A stretch of 64,000 bases of DNA from Pristionchus mayeri (Eukaryota; Nematoda; Chromadorea; Rhabditida; Neodiplogasteridae). The stretch spans positions 4,278,001 through 4,342,000 of the forward strand of contig BTRK01000003.1 of NCBI GenBank assembly GCA_036245805.1, given 5' to 3'. The position numbers and the translations under genes were made by a program. Below are positions 46,975 through 59,000 of the stretch, piece after piece (the first letter of the stretch is position 1; every line of letters begins with the position of its first letter). The notes under the pieces are model-generated. The model saw only the letters and a program-made list of their open reading frames with translations, did not search any database and was not told the origin of the DNA.

Positions 46975-47053
46975 GCAAGGTGCATTCATGGTCCATTCAC
47001 AGTCGCTAAAACCAGATGAACGAACATCGTAACTACAACCGTGCTTACTACAG

Positions 47054-50000
47054 ATCACCCCGTGGAGGCAGCTCTCACGACGCAGGCATTAGATGGTCGC
47101 TGCGTCGTTCTTGAAGCACCCGTCGAAGTCGAGGAGAGAAGAGAGGGGAAGGAGGCGCATCTGCAGCAACAGCAGCAGGCGCAGCCGACTAGTTCGGGAA
47201 ACGAATCCATGGTATAGTTCATAACACACTCTCGCTTGACCTTTACCTTTACTTGATGTCAAGGTAAAGGTACATCCCGTCTTCACTGCTAGGCCAGTGT
47301 CAAGGTAGTGTGTTAGGCGGTGTCCCGGAATAAGAACACTACTCACGAACTCTACATCAGGCTGACAAGCTGGAGCAGTTTCGGCAGCTGCAGCAACTGG
47401 CTATCGCTACTCCTCGGCCGATGCCTACTGGAGCAGTTCCGCTTAATTCGACACTGATTGCTCAAAGGAGCCCGCAGGGTGCGTTCATGGTCCATTCACA
47501 GTCGCAGATGGGCCACTAATTTATTACACTTTCTCGACCATCGACAAGTAACAGTGCTTAGAATATGCATAGAGTGGCCTTTTATCGAATTTCTTATAGC
47601 GTACCGAATCGTAAAACCTTAGTTTGTTACCGATTAATATAAACTTACAAGTAATCTCGATCCTGCAGATCAACCCGTGGAGGAAACTCCCACGACGAAG
47701 AACTCAGAAGCTTGCCGCTCTCCCAATGATCCCGACGCGCCGTTCCAACTCACGGACTCCAAGCTGGCTCAGCTGAACCTGCTGCACGAACGCACTTTGC
47801 AGCGGATGGTGCAGCAGCCGAAGGTTGCTGCGCAGGCCGTAGCCGCGGCTCAGCAGCTGCCCGCCGATGCAACTTCGCTGAATCAGCCATCACTCGCTCA
47901 TATGCAAAGAAGCCCGCAAGGTCCATGAATGTCCATTCACAGCCGATACATACAGAGTAAAATCGTAACTTTGCTTCTACAGATCTCGCTGCGGAGGTAG
48001 GTCTCCTGATGAAGACATCAGATGGCCGATGCGTCGTGCTCGAAGCACTCGTCGAAGTCGAGGAGAAGCGAGAGAAGAAAGAGGCACATCTGCAGCAACA
48101 ACAGAAACTGATACAGCAGGACCAGCAGGCGCAGCAGACGAGAAACGATACCATGGTTTTTTCATTATCCATACACTCTCGCTACTCTATTGTGAACCCT
48201 ACTCACGAACGCTTCAGCAGGGTTCTCTTATTGGAATGGCTTTGCATCATTTTCAGTTGTGTTTCACGTTAGCTATACATAGTAACTATATAGTGTACAT
48301 AAAACATATCCGACAATGATACAAAACCATTCCAATAAGATAACACTACCCTTCAACAGGCGCAGATGCAACAACAACTGATTATGCTGCAGCAGAAACA
48401 GAAACAACAGGCACCGCAACTGCTGCAGCTGCACGAACGAACGCTGCAGCAGATGCTTGCTGCACAGGCCAACCCTGCGGCTCAGCAGCAACCCGTTGGG
48501 CTGTCATCGTTGAATCAGCGCCCGCTTTCTCATAGGCAAAGAAGCTGGCAAGGTAAATATCAATGATGGCAAACGGGGATGTGATTTAACGTTAACGGAT
48601 GGAACGGATTTAACGGACACCGTTAAATCCGTTAATGTGATAAATTATTGCCGAAATCTAGGAAACCTTGCTTTTACAGGTATCCCCATAGGAGCACGCA
48701 CGATGAGGACCTCAGAAGCTTTCCGATCTCCCAGTAATCCCTTCGGACCGCTGCAACTCACGGAGGCACAGCTGGCTCAGCTGAACCTGTTGCACGATCA
48801 GACGCTGCAGCAGATTGTGCAACAGCATAAGCTTGCTGCGCAGGCCGTCGCTGCGGCTCAGCAGCAGCCCACCTCGTTAAATGCTCCACCGGTCTTTCAT
48901 AGCTTCATGCGGGCGCAGCGGCTTGCGGAGTCAGAGTCCGCAAAGAGCATGCAGCAGGCACAGCAGTCGTTGAATCAACCACTGCTTGAACACGTCCAAA
49001 ATATACCTCAAGGTGCATTCATGGTCGATTGAGATTAAGATGAACGAAAATCATAACTGTGCTTTTACAGATATCCCCGTGGATGCAGCTCCCACGACCA
49101 AGGCACCAGATGGTAGCTGCGTCGTGCTCGAAGACGAGGAGAGAAGAGAGAAAGAAGAGATCGATCTGCGACAGCTGCTGCGCGAACGGACGCAGCAGGA
49201 GCAGAGGATTGCGGCGAATCTGCTCGCTGCAACTGAGCATCTGCCGGCAGCGTTGAATGCACCGGCACTGGTCGCTCACATCCAAAAGAGCCCGCAAGGT
49301 TCACTTAAATTTAAGGCTCTGTAGTAAAATGAGGGTCCATTCAAGCCAGTCATATAACACATCTCAGAAAATCAACATATTTCTTCAACGACTTGGCACA
49401 GGCCGAACATTCGAATTCCTTCTGATTTCACCAATATGTAGTCCTCGTTGAGGGAAACATACGAGCGTCGGTAGAATTTCAATCCGCATCCGCGCGCGCG
49501 ACAGCTCAGATGCGGACGAAATCTACAGTAATCCTTGAAAAATTGTATATCGATCCAGATCGTAGCGGCGGTAGGGGGAATGAGTCGGCGAGTAAATTGT
49601 AAGACATTTTTATTCCGGTGAGTTTTTCGATCAGATTTCATCTAAGGCTGATAATCGTTATTTTCACTTTGACTTGCAACATTTTATTTGTTTGCAGAAA
49701 AATTTCCTCTTGACGGGAATCTTATTATTTGAAAATCCGTTTCTAAATACATTAATACATCTTATTAATAAATATCGTAATTTATAAAAAATAAATTGTC
49801 GACGAATTTTGACGAAGTATGCCCCGAATCTGAATTGTGGTGTGCAGATTACTGTATCATATTTGTCCGAATGGAGTTATTTATGCGAAATTAGCATATT
49901 TTACCTTCCCATTGGTTCTCAAATGGCCAATTTCATTATCAAATTATGTAAATTATGCAATTCATTACAAATAAGCAAAGTTCAGAAAAAGCGGCTACAG

Positions 50001-53000
50001 TAATCTGCACACCACAATTCAGGTTCGGGGCATACTTCGTCAAAATTCTTCGACACTGTATTTTTTTATAAATTACGATATTTATTTATAAGCTGTATTA
50101 ATGTATTTAGAAACGGATTTTCAAAAAAGAAGATTCCCGTCAAGGGGAAATTTTTCTTCAAAAAAATAAAATGTTGCAAGTCAAAGTGAAAATAACGATT
50201 ATCAGCCTTAGATGAAATCTGATCGAAAAACTCACCGGAGTAAAAATGTCTTAGAATTTACTCGCCGGCGCATTCCCCCTACCACCGCTACGATATGGAT
50301 CGATATACAATTTTTCAAGGATTACTGTAGATTTCGTCCGCATCTGCGCTGTCGCGCGCGCGTATGCGGCTTGAAATTCTACCGACGCTCGTATGTTTCC
50401 ATCAACGAGGACTACATATTGGTAAAGTCAGAAGGAATTCGAATTTTCGGCCTGTGCCAAGTCGATTTCGATTCTGTCAGATAGTGTGATATATACTTTT
50501 GTGGTCCGATATGTGTTTGATCCGATACTTTTGTGAACATGTCATATTTATATTTCAGAGTTGCGAGATACTGTTCGACGCTGGCTTCAGTGCAGCAGTA
50601 GTGAAAATATCATCGTATGATTTTTATAAATATTTAATACAGTTTTACTGTGTTTGTTATTATGATATTTTATACGCTAAAAGTTCGCGTAAATATATAC
50701 AACTTTTTTTTCAGAACATCACTCAATTGTCGCAGTGCTTCCAGGGCGGTCTCGAGCAATTGCTCACGGTGCTGGAGTTGGCTCATCTACCCGAGGGTGC
50801 GTACGGTAGAAACTAGAGATGGATATTGAAGCAGAATTGCGAAATCTCAATCCCTATAGTATCGTGAACCGTGGCCTACTCGAGAGCGAGCACGGTAGCA
50901 TGGTGTTTTGTAGCAATGGTTTACATGCATGGTCACTATGACAATTGTTTGGGCGTTGTAGCTTTAATGAAGCATAAACGCGGCACTTAGTATCAGGTTG
51001 TAACATAAGTTTTGTCGCGTCCTATCTCTTATGCATTTTAACCTCAGAAATTCTTCGAATTAATTTAATCTCAATTTCGTTATTCATCATCAGTGAGGGC
51101 CTTCGTACTCTTTCTTACGCGCTTTACTTCAGTCCTGTCAAGGCAGTTGAGGAGGCACATTAGTCAGACAAAGTTGTACTGAGATAAGAATTAGAAATCA
51201 TTTTCACGCATCAGCTCTTCTTGAAAAGGATAAATTATGCCGATTTTGTGTGATTTGCGTAAAGTACTACATATGTGCATAATTTTGAACCACTCACGGA
51301 TAATGACGAACGAAAATCGTTCTAGAAATGTAGACGAGTTTGTATAATGTGGATGGTTGGTGACGGTCGCGAAAACTTTCGCAAGCCGAATTTTCTTCTC
51401 AGTAGATATCCAGATCCAAATAGTGGTGGAATATAGTTCACCCAAAGTGGTCAGTGTGCAGACAAAGTTTGGGGTAGATTGGGTTCTGTTGAGATAAGTG
51501 GCTCCATTCAGAACGATGGTATGTAAATTAAACTACTGAAATCGGCACTTTGTTCATATTCCTACCTCGCACACATGTTCAATATCTGATTTGTTGTGTC
51601 CATCGGAACCATACACCCTTCCCTTACTAGTATCTACTTGGGATAAGTTTGGAAATAAATAGCTTTTGAATGACAATCTTTAATTCGAAACACCTAAACT
51701 TGCAAATTTTGGTAAAATTGTGCGCGAATTGAATTAATAAAAATTCAAATTTCCCACAAGTGGAGTGTTCTTTCTCTCACTTGTTTAATGATAAATTATA
51801 CCTCCATGAGTGGTAATTGAACGCACTTATGTTAGTCACTGTTGTTGAAATTCTGGATTCAGAAGAGTTGGTCAAGTTGGCTACGAATCAGCGGCTAACC
51901 TTACACTCAGTGAAGTATATCTTTGGTTCCGCTCAACATAGCACCATATCTGGCGTATATTTTGAAAGAGCATTGACGGGGTATATCACCATGCTGTAGA
52001 AGTTTGGTTCATTATTCATCTCTGCGAACTAGCACCCGATCAAACGAATTAATAAAATCTGCACCAAATTTAAATCAGTTCATATTAATATTTTTCGCAT
52101 AGCCAGCGTGCGCAGTTCAGCTCTACCCTATGGTTTGAATGTGCATGAACACCCCAAACATATACTAGGAGGTCAGGCATTGATAATGTTTGAGAAGTAT
52201 CCTTCATGGAAATATTGTGAACCTCCGAAATGCGACAAAACTTATGTTACAACCTAATACTTCTAGCTTCTCATCTATGCTTCTCATTATTCAAGTTTCA
52301 CATGAGTCCCTCATTTTACTACATACACGTGTTTTTGCAGCTCAGAATGCGTTGCGTGCAGCTAAGGAGGCTCATCATCTGCTGATGCATCAGATTCAGC
52401 AAGTACGCGATATTTTTGCATGCTTGGTCGCTATATTGTTGAGATTCGGAAGGCTAGTCCTGCCCCACACTTCCTATTCTCCCTATGAGAGAGGGAAATG
52501 GAGAGAGGAGTGATTAGAGTTCTCTTATTGGAATCTTATCGGAATCAATCGAATCATTTTCATATATGTTTCACGTGCACGATATAGATCATATATATAT
52601 ATATATATATAGTGCACGTGAAACATATATGAAAATTATGCAATTATTGGGGTGTCCGGAAAGTTCGTATAATTTTTTCTTTTTATTTTTTATTCAATGC
52701 TTTACAATTCTCAGTGACCAATGTATGCCCCCTTCTTTCTCACTACCTCCCTCCAGCGATTGGGCAGGGTCTCGATTCCTCTCTTCCAGAATGCGGGTTT
52801 CTTCGAGACCGCCCAGTTCACGAAAGCCCTCACAACTTCATCTCGATTCTTGAACTTCTTTCCTTTGCAGAAGTCAGAGAGAGAGCGGAAGCAGTGGTAG
52901 TCGCATGGGGAGAGATCCGGGGAATACGGTGGATGGGGAATCCTCTCGATCTTCAGCTCGTTCATTTTCTTCTGGGTCATCTTCGCTCGATGTGGGCGAG

Positions 53001-56000
53001 CATTGTCCATCAGAAGAAGAATTTTGCCCTGGTTCAGGAGTCTGGGAGGGACTCTGATCGCGACATCTTGCAGTTGTTCAGAGAAGAGGTCGGCATTGAT
53101 GCTGGTGCCAGGGGCGAGGATCTCCCAGTAGATGGGCCCGAGCACTGAGAAGAAGAAGCAGAGGAGTTCCTTCTTTCAGTGCTCTTCCTTCTTCGGGACG
53201 GGCGTGTGCTTCTCATCTGCATCCACCCATTGCAGTCTCCTCACAGGGTTATCGTACGTGATCCACTTCTCATCTGTAGCGATGATGGAATTGACCCATC
53301 GAAGATTGGATCTACGATGGAGTAATTCCCGACAGACTTGAACACGATTTTTCAGCTGTTCGGGGGAGAGGTCATGGGGAATCACTTGTGGGAGTTTCGG
53401 CTTCTTCCCGATCGATGGAGGATATCGGACACCGTTGATCTGGGAGTACCAGTATCCTTCTTCAACTCACGCACTCTGGCCATGGGCTTGCGCTTCAGTG
53501 TGCGGAGAACGAGAGGCTGATCGAGGGAGGGAGGGCGTCCAGAGCGGGGTTGATCATCGAGACCAAACTCCCCTTTCTTGAAGCGGGAGAACCACTTATA
53601 GCAGAAGGGTATGGAGGGGGCGTCAGCTACTTCCGACTGGGCCAGGGCAGAGTGGGCCTCCTTCACGGATCGGCCAAGACGGTAGTAATGAAGTAAAACT
53701 GCTCGGAGGTAGAGATGGGAGTCCATCACAAGAATCAATGTAGCAACTAGGAGACTGATTAAATCATCTCACTACTCAACGTCAGAATGATGCAATACAT
53801 TGTTGACAAACAGATTGCGCAATCACTGCATTTGATCGCGAACTGACTTTTTTCCGAAGCATTATACGAACTTTCCGGACACCCCAATAATTCCAATAAG
53901 ATTCCAATAAGAGAACTCTAGGAGTGATGATGAATAGGTTGAGTCGATTGCCGCTAAACACAATTTCCACAATGGTGACACACCTTTCAGGAACCAACCC
54001 AGTCTTCCGAATCACCGCCAGTCTTGGGGGATCTCAGGCTCTTCCAGCAGCCCTTGAATAAGAACAGTGCCGAAGCGTCGTCGGCTGAGGCGGTTGCTGC
54101 ACCGGCCGTACCCGTCGTACCGGTCGTACCGGTCGTACCGGTCGTACCGGCCGTACCCGTCGTTGCTCCCTTCCGCTGTCCACCTGCACAGGAGAAATCC
54201 TGCAACATCACCCTTCACAATCAGCTTGGGAATGTAAGTGTGCTGGTGCGGGTTGGAAATAGTGTTAACAAAAATTCTGCGTACTCTTTCAAAACGTGGG
54301 ATGTGAAAAAATATTTCCAATTCGTACCAATAACAATGTAAGTACAGCGATGAATCATATTTTTTTCAATATAAATGAGCAAAAAATACCTTGTAATTTA
54401 ATATATATCCAAAAGTATGCTCAAAATATTACTACATTGTATACAATAATAATAACAGTAATATTGCTTGCAGAAAATCGTGGACCTTCACAAGCAGATC
54501 GACTCGACTAAGGAGAAACACGATCAAGAAATATCGGAGAAAAAAGCCTTCATTGGCCGACTGATGGAGCTGTGCAATGTGAAGTCGGGACAAATTGAGG
54601 TAATTTACACGAATGTTCGATTGATTTTTGCATCATCCTTTTCCAGTGATAATTTTGTTTCAATTTTCTATAATCTAGCAATGTAGAAAAATTTAAAAAA
54701 ATATTCAAGGAATTGCGAGCTCAAGTCGCGAGTCTACTCAAACGCGGCGAAGAGCATGAAGATAATGAACTGGTGATCAATTTTAATTTTTTTTCAAAAA
54801 TTAAATTGTGAATATTAATATTTTCACCCTCATTTTTCTCAGATTATCGCAAAGCTCGAAGCTGAACTGACCAACGCAAACGAAGAAAACGAAATGCTTC
54901 AGAAATCTTCCAAATTGGTGTAATATTTTGATTGAAGTTAGAAATAGGGATGGCTTTTGCAAGAAATGAAAATATTGTACAGAAAATTCGCAATTAGCCA
55001 TTGCGGCGTTCTGCAAGACATTATGATATTCACTATGCAGGCTCTCTAGCCTGTCTGACCTGTGAAAATATCTGTGAAAATATAGTGAAGCCCCCTAAAT
55101 GCAAGTGAGACAACCACATGGCATGCATTTTTCAGAGCAGCGAAGTGTTGCAAACGGCTCTAAAGAACGAGATTAGACTCCTACGAGAATACAACGATAA
55201 AGTGGAAAACGATAAGAAGGTGGGATCGATCACCTGCTTGTTGACTTTTGTCTATGGTGGTAAAATGTTGCGCACTATCGTTCGAGTTTTTGCGCAGAGC
55301 CACATTTAGGAATTGCGTCGTCAATTCGAGGATCTGCTCAAGAACCAGGCTGTGTCAGTGAGGAGAATGAGCAGAAGGACAAGGAAGACGATGAGGATCA
55401 ATCGATCAAGGTGCGCTAATCTCTTCATCAGTAGTTTACTAGGGTTCTCTTATCACGGATCTCCTGTAAAAATACAGGAAAACAAGACCCTTTTGCGACA
55501 GAAAAAATTTTAGGTCACGGATTTCGATGAAACTAGAAAGACTGACCAAAGTGAGGGTGAGGAGAACGTCAATCCACTTCATTTCTCAAAATTTGCATTT
55601 TGAACGAAGTTATGACCTACCGATTTGGAAGGCCGTATATCAGTCAATTTTTGACCTACATAGAACGGATTTTTTCCAATCGATGCGAAATTTTCTGATC
55701 TACAAAGTTTCTGGCTTGGGGAAGCGCGAAAATTAAGCCTTCACATAGTTATGCCTGAAAAACTGTTTTGGTCGACTCAATATGCTAATGAAGTACCTTT
55801 TATGTTGAGAAAGGTACGATTTTTATGTTTGATTCGTATTCCCCACCCCTAAATTGAGGTATATACATAGTTCGTTGCTCATAACTCGAAGCGTATCATA
55901 CCGCCACTCAGTAGGCATAATCCGAACTTGGTGCAATTTTTGAACAAAAAATGCTTTGGAGCCTATCTCACCTCCAACTTATGCAAATGAGCTATTTCGG

Positions 56001-59000
56001 ATTCCCCACCCCTGAGTTGACATATGTATATAGTTCGTTGGTCGTAACACGGGGATGTAGATATAGCTACTGAGTAGGGAGAATCTGGACTTGTCGTAAA
56101 TTTTGGATGAAACACGATCGTTTCACTATTATCCATTGAATAGGGTTTTGCTCTGAAACTCGAAAACGGTCCACTTCAGCGTTAAGCATCCCTTAGTCAT
56201 TGTTGGAGATCTACTCGAGAGCTATCCAAAAGTGGTCTCAGTTCGCTCATTTGTTTAAGTTTAGCGAGAGGGAAAACACTCAAAATACAACGTTATGAGT
56301 CGTTTTTATGCTCGTTGCATTCCTTGTCGCCTCCCATTTTATTATCTGTTAATTTAAAAAAATAAAAATCGATAATTTTACGAGAAAATGGCTGAAAGTG
56401 TAAAGAAAAATGAATACCGTAATCGAAAACCGTCACTTTTGCTGTGCAAAATTGCACTTCAAAAGTGATACGCCACGCTATTTTCATCAGCCCTCATTTT
56501 TCGTCAATTTTGGTCGTTTTCATGGTTATGTTGCTCAAATTGTTGATTTTTGTGGTTCAGCGAGCTGTCGGCGACGGGGAGAAGAGGAGGAAGGGTGCTG
56601 CTCCACCAGGAGCAGCACCCATGGACAACTTTTGACGATAAGTTACTTTTTCTCACTTTTTCATTTCCATTTCTGTTCTTCTCTTTGGATATTTCAGGTT
56701 ATTTTCGTCGACTTTTGGCTCGGGAGGAGGCCCCGAGAGGCCCGGAGCGGAATCAAGCCGCGCAGGCTAGGTGTAATACAGGTTCGTCTATTTTTGCGCT
56801 GTTTCTTGCTAAATTCCTTGTTTAATCGGATGGCAGTTGGTTTTTAATAATTAAAAACGAGAAAATGTGACTCAAAATGTGACCCGATTTTTCTCATTGG
56901 TTTTACTGATTTAATAAATTTTAAACCACAATGGAACGGTTGGTTAGCCTATTGTGCACAATATAGTGAAATATGCGATTGCATTTCAGTGGTGGCCCCC
57001 TCGCCCTCCCTTGGCCGCATCTCTCCCCTCCCACGAATGCGACTTAGATGAGTACTTTTCTACTTTTTTGCCTTTTATTTGAATAGAACAGTAAAAGCTT
57101 GTGAAGAAATTTAAGATAACGATGCCATGGGCCAGCGTCAACGGAGGCATCTGAGGAGGAAGAGTATTTGTTTGGTTCGTTTTATCATTATTGTATTGTT
57201 TTGTGATAAATTTTGAGTCACAGAAATTACTTCTTGTTTATTCCATAACATAACAGGGATGGAGCAATTTGAATAATCAATTGGGTAGAGTAGGAATATA
57301 AATATTCGATCAGGAGAACATTCGAGGGGTTAGTCATAGGCGAGGGAGTAGTCGTCGAAATTGTTACCATTATCTTCTTCTTCGAGATGGTTAGTGATAG
57401 GTGCATTCATGTAACTCATTGAAGCAGAAACAGAACGTCGGCTGTGATATACAGAGGTTGAGGGGAACATTTGAGTTGAATAAGGTCTGGATAGAGAGGA
57501 GGATGCACGGGGAACTGTGGCGTAATTGGAAGTCGAGCTAGAGGTGCGAGAAACGGATGAAGCTTGACGGGAAATATAGGAAGCATTATTTCTAAAGAGG
57601 GGAGATGGAATAGAAGTAGTGGAGGGAAAGTGACTAGCCGTGGCGAGAGAAGGGGCACGAGGAGTGGAGGGGAATTGACTCGCCATGGTGAGAGAAGAAG
57701 AGACACGGGGAGTAGAGGGGAAGTGACTAGTTGTCGTGAGAGGAGAGGAGACACGGGGAGTGGAGGGGAACTGAGCCGCGGTGCTAGAGGGTCTTACGGC
57801 AGAAAGAAGGACAGGGGGTGTGTAGACAGCCCTTCTCGGCTGAGACACCACAAGTCTCTCCTGCTGTTTTCCCTCCTCGCGTCTAGCATTGTGGTTGATT
57901 CGGCCAAGGATGAGTCCTTTCCACTTCCTCTTCTGTGCCTTCACAGTAATCCGCCGACGATGGAGAACAACCTGAGGTGAACATATTATTACATCTGCGA
58001 ATATATTGAATCGTATAAACGGTACCTTGATCAGCCACTCCAGCTTTTCCTGGTCCCGATCTGGATGGCTCAGAGTGGAGGAGTGGAAGAGAAGGACGTC
58101 CAGTTTTCCGGCGAAGCATTCGATGCTTTCCTCAGTGTCGTCGATTGCTGCTACCATCTCTTCTGTGATTCCCTCGTAGATTCCATAGAGAGGGCCTGTA
58201 GAGATCACAATTGATCGATCAGTAGGAATAGGAGTGGATGTAGGACTGATTGACTGACCTTTCTCGGGAGGAGGGAGTCTCTCCTTCAGATCAGCTACAG
58301 TACTCTCCAACTTAGTGATCTTGGTCAACCCCTCCTTGCTGGATTCCACCAGGAGGCGGCTCTGAGAAAAGATGTGAGCACGTTCAAACATGATGAGTAA
58401 GGGTTGGTTTACCTCGTGTCTCACTCCAACAGTGTCATTATATTTCTCTACAGGTCCTCTCCAATCTGTCCTGCCGAGCGTTCAACTTCTCGAAGTTTCC
58501 CTTCAGATCAACCAACAATCCGTAGATCGTATCCAGAGTTACCGTACCTGAAAACGGGTAGTCTACAAATAATAAAGAGAGAAGTCAATACCGATTGGGG
58601 GAGAAGGGATGGGTGTGGGCAGATGAGTGAGAGCAGTCATTGGGGCGGGAGGGGCGCCAGTGTTCTTCTTCTTGGATGCGAAGGTTGACTTGGGAGGATG
58701 ACTGGTAGCGGGAGTGTCTGCCACTGGAGGGATGGAGGTTCCTCGCTCTTTCTTCACTCGTTTGAGGTCCGGAGTGAGGTCGGGAGACATCTCGAGAACT
58801 TGCATGAATCTCGAGGCGGCACGCATTGGACGAGATCTCTTCAACTCCTCTTCCACATCAGATTCGGCAGGCTCAACAATTGAGAACTGCAAAGATCAAA
58901 GGCTACACTGGTCAAAGATTACGGTAGTGAACGACAAGATCAACCTACTGGTTCCTTTCTCTTGCGAGGCTGCCTGATTTCCCCGTTGACAGCATCCTTC

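Larger units (their letters stand above)
52515..53920. mobile_element. MITE family 6, copy 2, split by a mariner (gene K intron)
   Basis: Outer inverted ends TAGAGTTCTCTTATTGG lie at 52515 and, inverted, end at 53920. The inner palindrome GCACGTGAAACATATATGAA is around an AT dinucleotide run at 52591-52610. The element is interrupted at a TA by the mariner at 52647-53887; without it the MITE would be about 163 bp. Confidence 0.82.

Noticed and set aside
47750..48172. 140-codon minus-strand Ser/Cys-rich ORF
   Set aside because: Shadow of the Gln-rich gene K exons on the opposite strand.
56410..56847. 145-codon ORF in the left arm (and its mirror 61825-62262)
   Set aside because: The frame crosses clear splice-like sites and has intron-like composition; shorter exon-like fragments in other frames fit better.
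57564..57980. 138-codon plus-strand ORF rich in Gly/Arg
   Set aside because: Antisense shadow of the Ser/Pro repeat tail of the cargo gene.
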